Below, in pieces: positions 34,532-43,963 of a DNA stretch of 64,000 bases (positions within the stretch are counted from its first letter, which is position 1; every line of letters begins with the position of its first letter). The notes under the pieces were generated by a model, which saw nothing but the letters and a program-made list of their open reading frames with translations, made no database searches and was not told where the DNA came from. Both the position numbers and the translations under genes were made by a program. The stretch comes from Candidatus Gastranaerophilales bacterium (GTDB lineage Bacteria > Cyanobacteriota > Vampirovibrionia > Gastranaerophilales > Gastranaerophilaceae). The DNA is taken from positions 1 through 64,000 of the forward strand of contig CALVAA010000001.1 in NCBI GenBank assembly GCA_944325315.1, given 5' to 3'.

Positions 34532-36241
34532 ATGAAAATGTCAAAACTTTTTGTGCAGACTTTAAGAGAATTCCCAAATGATGCAGAGGCAGTTTCGCAC
34601 AAGCTTTTAGTGAGAGCGGGATTTATAAAAAAACTTTCAAACGGCATATATACATACTTGCCGTTGGCACAAAAAGTCTTGAGTAAAATTTCAAATATTA
34701 TAAGAGAAGAAATGAATGCTTCGGGTGCTCAGGAATTATTAATGCCTTTTGTGCAACCCAGTGAAGTTTGGCAAAAATCCGGAAGATGGCAGGTATACGG
34801 CAAAGAACTTTTAAGATGCAAAGACAGACACGACAACGAAATGTGCCTTGCTCCAACCCATGAAGAAGTTGTGACAAGCGTTGTTTCGGATATAGTAAGT
34901 TCTTATAAACAGCTCCCTTTAAATGTTTACCAGATTCAGACAAAATTTAGAGATGAAATTCGTCCCCGTTTCGGCCTTTTAAGAGGGCGGGAATTTATAA
35001 TGAAGGATGCGTACTCTTTTCACACTTCCCAAGAGGATTTGGATAGAGAATATGAAGTTATGGCAAAAACTTATACAAAAATCTTTTCAAGATGCGGTCT
35101 TGAAACAAAATCTGTCCAATCGGATTCAGGCGCTATAGGCGGAAGTGTTTCCCATGAGTATATGGTTTTGGTTGATACTTCAACAGGTGAAAATGATGTA
35201 TTTTATTGCGACAACTGTTCATATAGCGCTAATTCAAACCATGCCGAATCAATTTTGCCTGTTGAAATAACAGACGGCGGCTTCAGTGAAGAAAAAATCG
35301 TAGATACGCCTGATGTTAAAACAATAGATGAATTGGCAAAATTTTTAAATGTGAATCCAAACTGCATTTTAAAAGCATTAGCATATATTGCTGATTCAAA
35401 ACCTGTTATTGTAATGATAAGAGGAGATAAAGAAGCTGAAGAGACAAAACTTTTGAATGCATTAAATGCTCTTGAAATTCGTCCTATGGAAAACACTGAA
35501 ATTGAACAATATTTAAATTCATACCCCGGTTTTATATCTTATAGAAATGTTGATAAATCAAAAGTTAAAGTCCTTTTTGATAAATCTTCTCAAGGGATGA
35601 AGAATTTTGTTTTAGGAGCTGATATTAAAGATAAACATATAGTAGGTGCTAATTTAGAAGAAAATATAGAATTTGTTGATGTTTCTTTGGTTAAAGAAGG
35701 GGAATTTTGTCCGGTTTGCAAAAAACCCTTAAAAGTTACAAAAGGTATAGAAGTAGGTAATATTTTTCAATTGGGAACAAAGTATTCTAAGCCGATGAAT
35801 GCCTGTTATACAGATAGCGAAGGGCAATTAAAGCCGTATATTATGGGCTGCTATGGAATTGGTGTTTCAAGAACAATGGCTGCTGCTGTTGAAAAATATC
35901 ACGATGATTTTGGTATAATCTGGCCCGTTGAAATTGCGCCTTATGTTGTTGATATAGTTCCCGTAAACATTGACGATGGATTACAGTCTAAAGTCGCATA
36001 TGAGCTTTATGATAAGCTTAATGCAAGCGGAGTTGAAACAATAATAGACGATAGATCGGATAGAGCCGGCGTAAAATTTAAAGATGCGGATTTAATCGGC
36101 TTTCCTATAAGAATCACGGTAGGGAAAACAATAAATGAAGGACTTGTGGAATTTAAAACAAGAATAGACAACACTGTTGTTAAACTGACATTAGATGAGG
36201 CAATAGAAAAAGTTTTAAAATATGCCAAAAAATCCTCTTAG
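34532..36241 (+). CDS. proS: Prolyl-tRNA synthetase, bacterial type
   Basis: A 569-residue ProRS of the bacterial type, with a class II core (RAGFIKKLSNGIYTYLPLAQKVL, TKFRDEIRPRFGLLRGREFIMKDAYSFH), the INS editing domain between motifs 2 and 3 (about 230-390, with GxVSHEY-like GGSVSHEYMVL and LKALAYIADSKPVIVMIRGD), motif 3 (YGIGVSRTMAAAVE) and a C-terminal anticodon-binding domain. I start at ATG 34532, after AGGAGAC; the frame is open further upstream, but those codons are not family sequence. Its end overlaps the amidotransferase gene by 20 bases. Confidence 0.95.
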   Translation: MKMSKLFVQTLREFPNDAEAVSHKLLVRAGFIKKLSNGIYTYLPLAQKVLSKISNIIREEMNASGAQELLMPFVQPSEVWQKSGRWQVYGKELLRCKDRHDNEMCLAPTHEEVVTSVVSDIVSSYKQLPLNVYQIQTKFRDEIRPRFGLLRGREFIMKDAYSFHTSQEDLDREYEVMAKTYTKIFSRCGLETKSVQSDSGAIGGSVSHEYMVLVDTSTGENDVFYCDNCSYSANSNHAESILPVEITDGGFSEEKIVDTPDVKTIDELAKFLNVNPNCILKALAYIADSKPVIVMIRGDKEAEETKLLNALNALEIRPMENTEIEQYLNSYPGFISYRNVDKSKVKVLFDKSSQGMKNFVLGADIKDKHIVGANLEENIEFVDVSLVKEGEFCPVCKKPLKVTKGIEVGNIFQLGTKYSKPMNACYTDSEGQLKPYIMGCYGIGVSRTMAAAVEKYHDDFGIIWPVEIAPYVVDIVPVNIDDGLQSKVAYELYDKLNASGVETIIDDRSDRAGVKFKDADLIGFPIRITVGKTINEGLVEFKTRIDNTVVKLTLDEAIEKVLKYAKKSS

Positions 36242-36971
36242 ATTAAAAATTGCATACTTATATCCTGATATTCTGCAAGGATTTTGTGACGAAAGTAATG
36301 TTGAAGTTTTTGCAAAAAGAGCGCTTTGGCGTGATATAGATGTGAGTGTGCATAGAATCAAGACAGGAGATAGAATCTATTCTTCCAAGTACGATTTTTA
36401 CTACATAGGCGGAAATAATCCATCCAATCTTGAACTTGCATTGAAAAGCTTGAAAGAAAACCAAGAGGAGCTAAAAATTGCGGCAAACAGCTCATCTCCT
36501 ATGCTTGCAATAAACTGCGGCTATTTGTTGTTCGGTAACTTTTACCAATTCCATAATAAAGCTCAAATTGAAGGGATAAAATTGTTGGATGTTGACTCAA
36601 TTGCGGGAAAGGTGCAACATTACGGAAATGTTGTCGGTGTTTGCGAATTTTTAAAAAATAAAACGATTGTGGGGTTTGAAAACCACGGCATGATGACTTA
36701 TTTAAAATCGGGAGTTGCTCCTTTTTTGATTTTAAAAAAAGGCCTTGGGAACAATGGCAGGGACAGAACCGAAGGCGCTCGTTTTAATAATGTCATAGCC
36801 TCTTTTATTACAAGTCCGATATTAGCCCAAAATCCGCATTTGTGCGATTTTTTAATCGCAGTTGCCCTAAGGGTAAAGTATAGATGCAGAATTCCCCTTA
36901 CGCCTCTTTGTGATGATATTGAGTGGTATTCGCACAATTTTATGCTTGAAAATAAAAATTATCCCATATAA
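36222..36971 (+). CDS. GatD-like glutamine amidotransferase (lipid II amidation family)
   Basis: A 249-residue class I (CobB/CobQ-type) glutaminase related to GatD, the partner of MurT in amidating D-Glu of lipid II. Family features: IAYLYPDILQG at the start, YYIGGNNPSNLELALKSLKEN, the nucleophile region MLAINCGYLLFG (Cys about 99), GNVVGVCEFL, IVGFENHGMMTYL, and GNNGRDRTEGARFNNVIASF. Position after proS with overlap suggests co-expression. No MurT-like gene is in the window, so the pairing is inferred; a cobyric-acid-type role is less likely. Confidence 0.82.
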   Translation: MPKNPLRLKIAYLYPDILQGFCDESNVEVFAKRALWRDIDVSVHRIKTGDRIYSSKYDFYYIGGNNPSNLELALKSLKENQEELKIAANSSSPMLAINCGYLLFGNFYQFHNKAQIEGIKLLDVDSIAGKVQHYGNVVGVCEFLKNKTIVGFENHGMMTYLKSGVAPFLILKKGLGNNGRDRTEGARFNNVIASFITSPILAQNPHLCDFLIAVALRVKYRCRIPLTPLCDDIEWYSHNFMLENKNYPI

Positions 36972-37693
36972 AACAGGATTCCAATGATAAGATCAGCCAC
37001 GAGTATATAAACAGTGCTCAATATTGCAGATTTAGTAGTGGATTCACCAACGTTTTTTGCGCCTCCTCTTGTATTATAACCAACAGTAGCACAAACCGTT
37101 GCAATTAAACCTCCAAAAATCAGACCTTTCAACAAGCTTACATATATGTCTTTCATTACAAGCATCAGCCAGACTGAATTAAAGTATCTAATCGGATGGA
37201 GGCCTATAGAGAAGTATGACACAACAGCGCCCCCTAAAATTCCTATGACTTCCGCTAAAAGTACAATACAAAAAACGCCAAGTGCCCCTGCAATTATTCT
37301 TGGTGCAAAATAATAACCTATTGAATCAACCTTTAAAACTTCAATTGCATCAATTTGATTTGTCACTTGCATGTTTGCAACTTGCGCTGTTATAGCTGTT
37401 CCTGCTCTGGCTGCAAGAGCTAAAGCCGCAAAACCGGGCGCAATTTCCCTTATAAGTGCTACAGCAAGAAATCCTCCTATGTAACTATCTGCTCCGGACA
37501 TTAAAAACTGTTGAGCAACCTGAAGAGCTATAACGCAGGCTGATATAAAAACAATTGAAAGACAAATGCCTAAAGAATCGAATCCTATTGCGCCCATTTG
37601 TATAATTACACTAGAAAGGCGAACATTGCCTTTAAGCGTGTATTTTGCTGCTTGAAGAAAATTCTGTACGCATTGACCTAAGAAACTTAACAT
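36959..37693 (-). CDS. MlaE-family ABC transporter permease
   Basis: A 244-residue permease of the MlaE/YrbE type, which moves phospholipids between membranes of diderm bacteria. Signatures: GAIGFDSLGICLSIVFISACVIALQVAQQF, LIREIAPGFAALALAARAGTAITAQVANM, and the VTNQIDAIEVLKVDSIGYYFAPRIIAG segment, all typical. The start at ATG 37693 (MLSFLGQCVQNF) is chosen over an open upstream extension. The ATPase (MlaF) and MCE protein (MlaD) are not adjacent. It converges with the amidotransferase gene, overlapping by 13 bases. Confidence 0.9.
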   Translation of the reverse strand: MLSFLGQCVQNFLQAAKYTLKGNVRLSSVIIQMGAIGFDSLGICLSIVFISACVIALQVAQQFLMSGADSYIGGFLAVALIREIAPGFAALALAARAGTAITAQVANMQVTNQIDAIEVLKVDSIGYYFAPRIIAGALGVFCIVLLAEVIGILGGAVVSYFSIGLHPIRYFNSVWLMLVMKDIYVSLLKGLIFGGLIATVCATVGYNTRGGAKNVGESTTKSAILSTVYILVADLIIGILFYMG

Positions 37694-37761
37694 AGTGCAA
37701 TTATATATATATAAATTAAAAAAAGCTAGATTTTTATTTCTATTTTTTATAAAATACAACT

Positions 37762-39288
37762 ATGATAGTATTCGATACCTTATTTGTTTTATTGACCGTT
37801 TATTTATTTGTTTACTGTATTTATCAGCTTTTTTTCTTTATTAAAGCAAACGATATTGAAAAATATTTTGAAATGCATGAAAAAACAAGAAGTATCGTTA
37901 TAGATAAAAGAAAGCTGTGTGTTATTATTTATGCGACAAATAAAGACAAAAAATTAGATAATTTATTAGGTGTTTTAAATAACCAAACATATAGCAAGGA
38001 ATTTTATGAAGTCCATGTGGCTTATCAAAAAGATGAAAACGATACAAGTCCTTCAAGGGATTTTGCACTTGGAGCAAGAATACATAATATTCAAAACCCT
38101 GATTATTTTTCAAAAGACAAAGCCGTTAATTTGCTCGTTCAAAAAATGATTACGGAAGACAAATTTGATGCATATGTTTTTCTCGGTGCAAACAGAATGG
38201 TCGGAGAAAAATATTTGGAAAACATAAACAAATCTTTAAGCCCGTCTTGTGTTTTGGTGGGATCAAAAGTTTGTGTTAATGAAAAAAACCAGCTTGCAAA
38301 AAAAATAAAACATGCTATTGTATCTTCATATTTAAAATATGTTGAAAGAACAAACAATATTGTCCGCTCAATGTTTGAGCTGCCTTTTTTTATTGATGGT
38401 GAAAATTTTGTTATAACTTCAGATGTTCTTGAAAAAATGGGTTATGTCGGAATTGAAGATAAGGATTCGGAACTTGAGTTTTCTTTGGACTTGGCTTCAA
38501 ACAGTATAAAATCAATCTATTCTCCATATATAATCAGTGCGGTAGATGTTAAAAACTATAATTTTACCTCGCCGGCGCTAAAAAACAAGCTTGTGCTTTT
38601 TTCGCATTATTTTCCGCTTCTGGTTTTCAAAAGCAGTGCTTTTAGAGAATTTATACTTTTTTTATTAAAACCGAATTCCCTTGTTGTATTATTTAGCTAT
38701 TTGTTTTTGGTTTATCTTGCGATTTATATGCCGCAGCATGTTATTCAAAAAGCCATAGTATTTTTAGGGGTATTTCTTTTTGTTAATTTTATAATATCGA
38801 TAAACACATCTAAAATGCGCTTGAGCGAAGTCTTTTGGCTCATATTCTATCCGATTTGTTTAAGCTGGCAAAAGCTTAAAATACTAATAAATTCAATTAC
38901 AATGCGCTCTATAATAAACAGTGAATACGAAGAAGAAAATGTTAATTCTGCTACAATTAATGCAATTGTAAATAATGGTAAAAAAGATTTCGTATGCAAA
39001 TTAGACCTTGTTTCAGAAGACGGTATGAGAAAAGTGGTGTTTAGAGAAAAAAACCGTTTTATTACTACTGACTCATACCTTAGAATGTACGATGCTCTAA
39101 AAGACATTACCTATAAATTAAAAACAAAAGGTCTAACCTTAAAAACCTGTCAAAATTGTGAACATTTTACGCTTTGTCCTGATGGAACTTTAGATTGCTT
39201 AAACGGCAAATGCAAAATTTCAAATAGTGAAATTCTTGTTTGGAATGGCTGTCAGTATTTTTATCTGCATCCTGATAAAAAAGATTAA
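37762..39288 (+). CDS. Degenerate GT2-like membrane protein with C-terminal cysteine cluster
   Basis: A 508-residue protein laid out as a GT2 glycosyltransferase: an N-terminal membrane segment, a GT-A-like domain (KLCVIIYATNKDKKLDNLLGVLNNQTY), then membrane segments at about 310-375. The usual D-A-D metal site reads GAN in AYVFLGANRMVGEKYLENI, and no Q/R-x-x-R-W is found, so catalysis is doubtful. The last 110 residues form a soluble domain with C-x2-C-x5-C-x7-C-x5-C, a likely metal-binding knuckle I have not seen on GT2 proteins. It is divergent from the mlaE gene. Confidence 0.68.
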   Translation: MIVFDTLFVLLTVYLFVYCIYQLFFFIKANDIEKYFEMHEKTRSIVIDKRKLCVIIYATNKDKKLDNLLGVLNNQTYSKEFYEVHVAYQKDENDTSPSRDFALGARIHNIQNPDYFSKDKAVNLLVQKMITEDKFDAYVFLGANRMVGEKYLENINKSLSPSCVLVGSKVCVNEKNQLAKKIKHAIVSSYLKYVERTNNIVRSMFELPFFIDGENFVITSDVLEKMGYVGIEDKDSELEFSLDLASNSIKSIYSPYIISAVDVKNYNFTSPALKNKLVLFSHYFPLLVFKSSAFREFILFLLKPNSLVVLFSYLFLVYLAIYMPQHVIQKAIVFLGVFLFVNFIISINTSKMRLSEVFWLIFYPICLSWQKLKILINSITMRSIINSEYEEENVNSATINAIVNNGKKDFVCKLDLVSEDGMRKVVFREKNRFITTDSYLRMYDALKDITYKLKTKGLTLKTCQNCEHFTLCPDGTLDCLNGKCKISNSEILVWNGCQYFYLHPDKKD

Positions 39289-40455
39289 TTACCTTTTATA
39301 AAAAACTTTATACTGTTTAAGAGCGTATTCGTTTTTAGATGAAAGCTGATGAGCCTTTTTTGCATATTTTTTGGCATTTTTTAAATCTTTTTTATTACCG
39401 TTTTGACTGTATAAATATTCAAAACAATACGAAAGGTATAATGGCACTATATAGTCATTGGGGTTTTCTTTTTGTGCGAGCATAAAATATTCAACAGCTT
39501 TATCAAGTTCTTTTTTCTTATAGTAATAGTAAGCTTTTTGGGATAATTTTTGAGCTTTTGTTTTTGGACTGAATGAATATTCTTTATAATTTTTAGGTTT
39601 GTTTATAACTAAAGTTTCTTTATCCATAGACCTTCTTATAGATAAAACGTCTGATTTTGAAAGATTTGTTTTTCCTTCAAGGGTTAAAATATCAATATTT
39701 AAAATCTCGTATTCTTTTTGCAGGTTGTCTTTTCTTTCATAAATCAAAGGATAAAAGTTTTTATTTTCATAAAAATTATAGTCCTCTTCTATATAATCAA
39801 AAACTTCAAGTGCACTGTCGAATGAATACCCTGCACGTACAAGAAATTCAAGAGCTTGGCTGTCAGCTAAAAGTTCGAGATTCCTTTGAGATATAAATAT
39901 GTTATTTAAAAGGTTTTTGAGGTTTCTTGAAAGTGCGGTATATTGGTTTATATTTTTGTTTTTTAAGCTTTGATTATTTTCAATTTTTTTAATCTCGTCT
40001 TCAACTCTTTTTATTCTGTAGCTGTTTTCAATTGTAGTTTTTTGATGAGCCAGAACAAAATGAGCTAATTCATGGGCTATAACAAAAGCAAGTGCATCGT
40101 CATTTTGATTAATGCAATCATACAGGGAAGAATTGATAAGAATTAAATTATTATTAATAGAAACGGCATTAACTACATCTTTGTCCATTCTAAAGCCGAT
40201 ACGCCAGTTTTTATGCTGAAGATTATTTGCTCTTAGGATTCTGTCTGCTATAAGATATATTTGGTATTCTTCTTTATTTAATTCGTTTTTATACTTTGAA
40301 TGCTCTTTTTTATCTACAAATATTTTTGTTTTGGCTGAAAAACAGTTGATTTTTTTGTAATCACCAAGTTGTATGAGTCCGCTATCTTTAATCTCAACAG
40401 CGCCAAAGGCAAAACTAAACATTAAAGTCCATAAGACCAGACAAATTTTTTTCAT
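39289..40455 (-). CDS. M48-family metalloprotease with signal peptide and TPR end
   Basis: A 388-residue exported protease. A signal peptide (KKICLVLWTLMFSFAFG) is followed by an M48 domain with the zinc site FVIAHELAHFVLAHQ and a later ELLADSQALEFLVRAGYS, supplying the third ligand. C-terminal TPR-type repeats (AQKLSQKAYYYYKKKELDKA, YFMLAQKENPNDYIVPLYLS) occupy about 290-385. This resembles BepA-like periplasmic proteases that look after outer-membrane proteins. The start is at ATG 40455; an earlier in-frame start lacks a signal-like N-terminus. Confidence 0.85.
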   Translation of the reverse strand: MKKICLVLWTLMFSFAFGAVEIKDSGLIQLGDYKKINCFSAKTKIFVDKKEHSKYKNELNKEEYQIYLIADRILRANNLQHKNWRIGFRMDKDVVNAVSINNNLILINSSLYDCINQNDDALAFVIAHELAHFVLAHQKTTIENSYRIKRVEDEIKKIENNQSLKNKNINQYTALSRNLKNLLNNIFISQRNLELLADSQALEFLVRAGYSFDSALEVFDYIEEDYNFYENKNFYPLIYERKDNLQKEYEILNIDILTLEGKTNLSKSDVLSIRRSMDKETLVINKPKNYKEYSFSPKTKAQKLSQKAYYYYKKKELDKAVEYFMLAQKENPNDYIVPLYLSYCFEYLYSQNGNKKDLKNAKKYAKKAHQLSSKNEYALKQYKVFYKR

Positions 40456-40472
40456 AAAATCATTATAACAGA

Positions 40473-41591
40473 TTATTTTAATAAGCAATATAGCCTGTAT
40501 ATATCGCTGTCATAAAAGTCAGTAAATTCGCTTTTAAGCCCTATAATATCACCAAGCTTAACAGTGCTGTTTGTTTTTGTCTTAATATTATAAGACTGTA
40601 TTTCGATGTCATTATTTAGCTGATACTTATAATCGTGAACATAATCTATCCAATCCAGAAGCATATTTTTTGCTTTTATGATATCTAAATTGCCATTTTC
40701 ATCCGTACAATTTTTTTGAATTGTATCTATAATACCGGCTTTCATTTTTTCTATATCTCTAAAAAACATTGCCTCCGTGTTTTTGCTAATATCTGCTTTT
40801 GTAACGGCATCCAGCATTTGAAGGGCATAAAAAACAAAATTGTATTTGAATTTATCAAGATTTTTGTTTTTATCTAAAACCAATCCATAAATTTTATCTA
40901 TATCATCAAAATAAGGGCTATTTACAAGCTCGGTCAAAATAAAAATATCTGTTGAGTGTTCGGCAAAATTCCCTTTATTGTCTTTAGAATATCTTTCAAG
41001 AATTGCTTTTATTGTTTTAATGTCTTTGTTTGATTCTGTATAGATTTTTATATTAGAAATTTTCGAGAATAATTCGGGATTTATTTTTTTGTTTTGCTTT
41101 GATACTTTTAATATTTCAACATTATCTGATATGTTGTTTAAAATATTGATTGATGCTTGTTGTGTTAAAATTGCAAAATTTTCAATGTTTTGTGCTAAAT
41201 CAAATTTGTCATTATCTTTTATTGACTCAAAAACTTCTGTGGCAGCTTGTTGGATTGAGGGTCTCAGGCTGTTTTTGCTTTGAGAATCCAGATTTGCCGT
41301 CAAAAGTTGAAAAACTGCTTCGGACATATTGATATACAAACGCTCAATATCCTCTCTGTATTGTCCTTTTGAATCTGTTATTATGTTTTTTATAATTCTT
41401 TCTTTTAGCTTTTTATCCCCAACAAAACAGTCGATTTGTCTTGTATTTACGTTTGATTTAAAATTTATGTTATCAAGACAAATAATATCGCCTGCATTTT
41501 TTTTGTGTAATGCATGGTTTTTTGTTTTTGGGGTACGGTTAGAATATGTAAAGGAGGTTCTTTTAATAGTGTTAATATTATTTATTTTCAT
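40473..41591 (-). CDS. Unknown 372-residue protein
   Basis: I do not recognise this protein. It begins MKINNINTIKRTSFTYSNR, a style shared with the small protein at 53030-53425 (MKVNPVNNSIKNTNF). It is mostly helical and charged, with no signal peptide or membrane segment. Notable stretches are FVGDKKLKERIIKNIITDSK, QQASINILNNISDNVEILKV and NTEAMFFRDIEKMKAGIIDT. I start it at ATG 41591, preceded by AAGG-like sequence; the frame is open for 21 further codons upstream. It sits between folC and the M48 protease gene on one strand. Confidence 0.7.
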   Translation of the reverse strand: MKINNINTIKRTSFTYSNRTPKTKNHALHKKNAGDIICLDNINFKSNVNTRQIDCFVGDKKLKERIIKNIITDSKGQYREDIERLYINMSEAVFQLLTANLDSQSKNSLRPSIQQAATEVFESIKDNDKFDLAQNIENFAILTQQASINILNNISDNVEILKVSKQNKKINPELFSKISNIKIYTESNKDIKTIKAILERYSKDNKGNFAEHSTDIFILTELVNSPYFDDIDKIYGLVLDKNKNLDKFKYNFVFYALQMLDAVTKADISKNTEAMFFRDIEKMKAGIIDTIQKNCTDENGNLDIIKAKNMLLDWIDYVHDYKYQLNNDIEIQSYNIKTKTNSTVKLGDIIGLKSEFTDFYDSDIYRLYCLLK

Positions 41592-41616
41592 TTTTACAGC
41601 CCTGTTAATATAATGA

Positions 41617-42834
41617 CTATAAAATAATATTTTTGCTATTAAAAATTTCTCCAAGCATATAAAGTGAACCGCAAAATACTTTTAGTTCGTTACCTTGAAG
41701 CGTTTTTTCATTTATTAGTGTTTTTGTAAATATTTTTTTATACTTTTCTTCCAACTCATCATACAAAAGGGCGCTTTGGTGATTAAATTCAATAAAATAA
41801 AATTCATCTTCTTTGTTAATTAAAATATCCATCATTGTTTTATGGTTTTTGGTTTTAAGGCATCCAAAGTATATCTTTTTTTTAATATTTTTAAAGTTTT
41901 CATCTAAAAAATTCTTTAAAGCTTGTATTCCGGAAGGATTATGAGCGCCATCTATAAGAATATTTTTTTCTTTGTTGTATTGGTTTCTAAAAGGCCATTT
42001 GACATTTTTGAGACCTTTTTCCAGTGCATCTTCGTTAATTCCAATATCAAGATTAAAAACAGCACTCAAAGCAAGAGCAAGGTTTTCTTTTTGGTGAGCG
42101 CCGAGAAGGCTAAAGACGAATTTTTTATTATCAAAATAAGCATAGTTCTTGTCTTTTTGTTCTATTTCAACTTTTTTTAATTCAACAATTTTAGCCTTTT
42201 TTTCTTTTGCTGCTTTTTCAATTGTGTTATAGCCCGGATTACTCTTAGAGACAACTACTTTTGAGTTGCTTTTAATAATTCCTGCTTTTTGGGCGGCAAT
42301 TTCTTCAATTGTGCTTCCAAGTCTGTCTGTATGGTCAAAATCTATTGTTGTAATAATTTGAATTGGGGAATTTCTAACAATGTTTGTAGCATCAAACTTT
42401 CCTCCTAAACCGACTTCAAGCACAACATAACTGACTTTTTTTATATAAAAATAGAAAAAAGCAACAGCTGTAATTAGCTCGAATTCGCTTAATTCAATAT
42501 TATTTTGCTTTGCTGTATCGTTAATTTTATTTGCAAGTTTGTCTAAAATATAATCCGGTATTTTTTCATTGTTAACTTTGATTCTCTCATTGTACGAAAA
42601 TAGATGAGGGCTTGTAAAAAGACCTATTTTTGTATCTGTATTTTTAAAATTTTCAATAAGAATCTGATTTATTATGGCAGCACAAGAACCTTTGCCGTTT
42701 GTTCCCGCAATATGTATGGATTTAAATGTATCCTGGGGATTATCTAAAAGCTCCATTATTCTTTTAATTCTTTCTAACCCCAAGGTTATATGAAATTTTT
42801 CACAAGAAGTTAAGATGTCTTTTGCTTTTAACAT
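41617..42834 (-). CDS. folC: Bifunctional folylpolyglutamate/dihydrofolate synthase
   Basis: A 405-residue Mur-ligase-fold enzyme that adds glutamate to folates. The ATP loop is IHIAGTNGKGSCAAIINQIL; TSPHLFSYNERIKVN and VVLEVGLGGKFDATN are the FolC-specific stretches, with TTIDFDHTDRLGSTIEEIAAQKAGI after them. The start at ATG 42834 begins one base after the murG stop. It ends the mur cluster transcript, before the unknown gene at 40473-41591. Confidence 0.93.
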   Translation of the reverse strand: MLKAKDILTSCEKFHITLGLERIKRIMELLDNPQDTFKSIHIAGTNGKGSCAAIINQILIENFKNTDTKIGLFTSPHLFSYNERIKVNNEKIPDYILDKLANKINDTAKQNNIELSEFELITAVAFFYFYIKKVSYVVLEVGLGGKFDATNIVRNSPIQIITTIDFDHTDRLGSTIEEIAAQKAGIIKSNSKVVVSKSNPGYNTIEKAAKEKKAKIVELKKVEIEQKDKNYAYFDNKKFVFSLLGAHQKENLALALSAVFNLDIGINEDALEKGLKNVKWPFRNQYNKEKNILIDGAHNPSGIQALKNFLDENFKNIKKKIYFGCLKTKNHKTMMDILINKEDEFYFIEFNHQSALLYDELEEKYKKIFTKTLINEKTLQGNELKVFCGSLYMLGEIFNSKNIIL

Positions 42835-42835
42835 T

Positions 42836-43963
42836 TTATTTTTCCAAGGCAATATTTATTTGCTCAACGATATTTTTAGCTGCATTTAATTTGGAGAGTT
42901 TGCTTGAATTTAAAGATAATTCGTATAATTTTTCTTTGTTTTCGATAAGATTTTTAACCATCTCAAGCAGTGTTTCTTTGCTGCAATCTTTGTCTTCGAG
43001 CATAAGTGCCACATTGTTTTCAACAAGGTTCAGCGCATTTTTCTTTTGGTGGTCACAAGCAGCATAAGGATAAGGTATTAGAATTGAAGGAACAGAGCAA
43101 GCGCAAATCTCGGAAAGGCTTAAAGAACCGGCCCTTGATATAACAAGATTACTCGACAGTAAAGCAAGATACATTTTGTCAAAATATGGTTGCAAAACAA
43201 GGTTGTCAGGAAGCTCTTTAAAATCATCAAGTATTTTTTTTGTCACATCATCAAAGTTTTTCTTGCCCGTCTGCCATAATATTTTAATATCTTTTCTGTT
43301 TGCATATTCTTTTAAAATTCCATAAGCTGCATTGTTTATTGTGCGAGCACCGAGTGAACCTCCCATAATTAAAATAGTAAATTCATCTTTAATTGAAAGT
43401 TCTTTTCTGGCTTCTTCTTTGGTTATTGTTGCAAATTCTTTTCTTATGGGGTTTCCGTTAATAAAAGTTTTTTTTGAATGGGTGAATTTTTTTGCATCTT
43501 CAAAAGCCAAAGATATACTGTTTGCTCCCGCAGCAAAGAACCTTGTTACCATTCCCGGCTGAATATCGCAGTCGTGGAGCACATACGGGATATTAAAAAA
43601 ACGTGCGCAAAAAAGCATAGGAGCGCAAACATACCCGCCAGTTGCAAAAATTACCTGCGGTTTGTATTCTAAAACATACATACTTGCTTTTAGGGTAGAA
43701 AACAAGAGATTGAACATCCAGAAAATGAAATTTAAACCGAATTTTCTCGGCATTCCCTTTGCGCTATAGCTTAAAAAATTGTAATTATTTTTTCTGGCTA
43801 TTTCGTATTCAAGATTTTTTTTATTTCCTATGTAAAATATGTTTTTACTGTCAGCCCCTTGTGCTACAAGTTCACTGATGACGGAAACAGCCGGGTATAT
43901 ATGACCGCCTGTTCCTCCGCCTGTAATAAAATATGTTTTTTCTTTATTTTTATTGTTGAACAT
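42836..43963 (-). CDS. murG: UDP-GlcNAc-pyrophosphoryl-undecaprenol GlcNAc transferase
   Basis: A 375-residue GT28 enzyme that turns lipid I into lipid II at the inner membrane. The glycine loop FITGGGTGGHIYPAVSVISE, GGYVCAPMLFCARFF, the ILIMGGSLGARTINNA donor-side loop and VISRAGSLSLSEICACSVPSI are all present. Its start overlaps the end of ftsW by 14 bases, which supports translational coupling. Confidence 0.95.
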   Translation of the reverse strand: MFNNKNKEKTYFITGGGTGGHIYPAVSVISELVAQGADSKNIFYIGNKKNLEYEIARKNNYNFLSYSAKGMPRKFGLNFIFWMFNLLFSTLKASMYVLEYKPQVIFATGGYVCAPMLFCARFFNIPYVLHDCDIQPGMVTRFFAAGANSISLAFEDAKKFTHSKKTFINGNPIRKEFATITKEEARKELSIKDEFTILIMGGSLGARTINNAAYGILKEYANRKDIKILWQTGKKNFDDVTKKILDDFKELPDNLVLQPYFDKMYLALLSSNLVISRAGSLSLSEICACSVPSILIPYPYAACDHQKKNALNLVENNVALMLEDKDCSKETLLEMVKNLIENKEKLYELSLNSSKLSKLNAAKNIVEQINIALEK

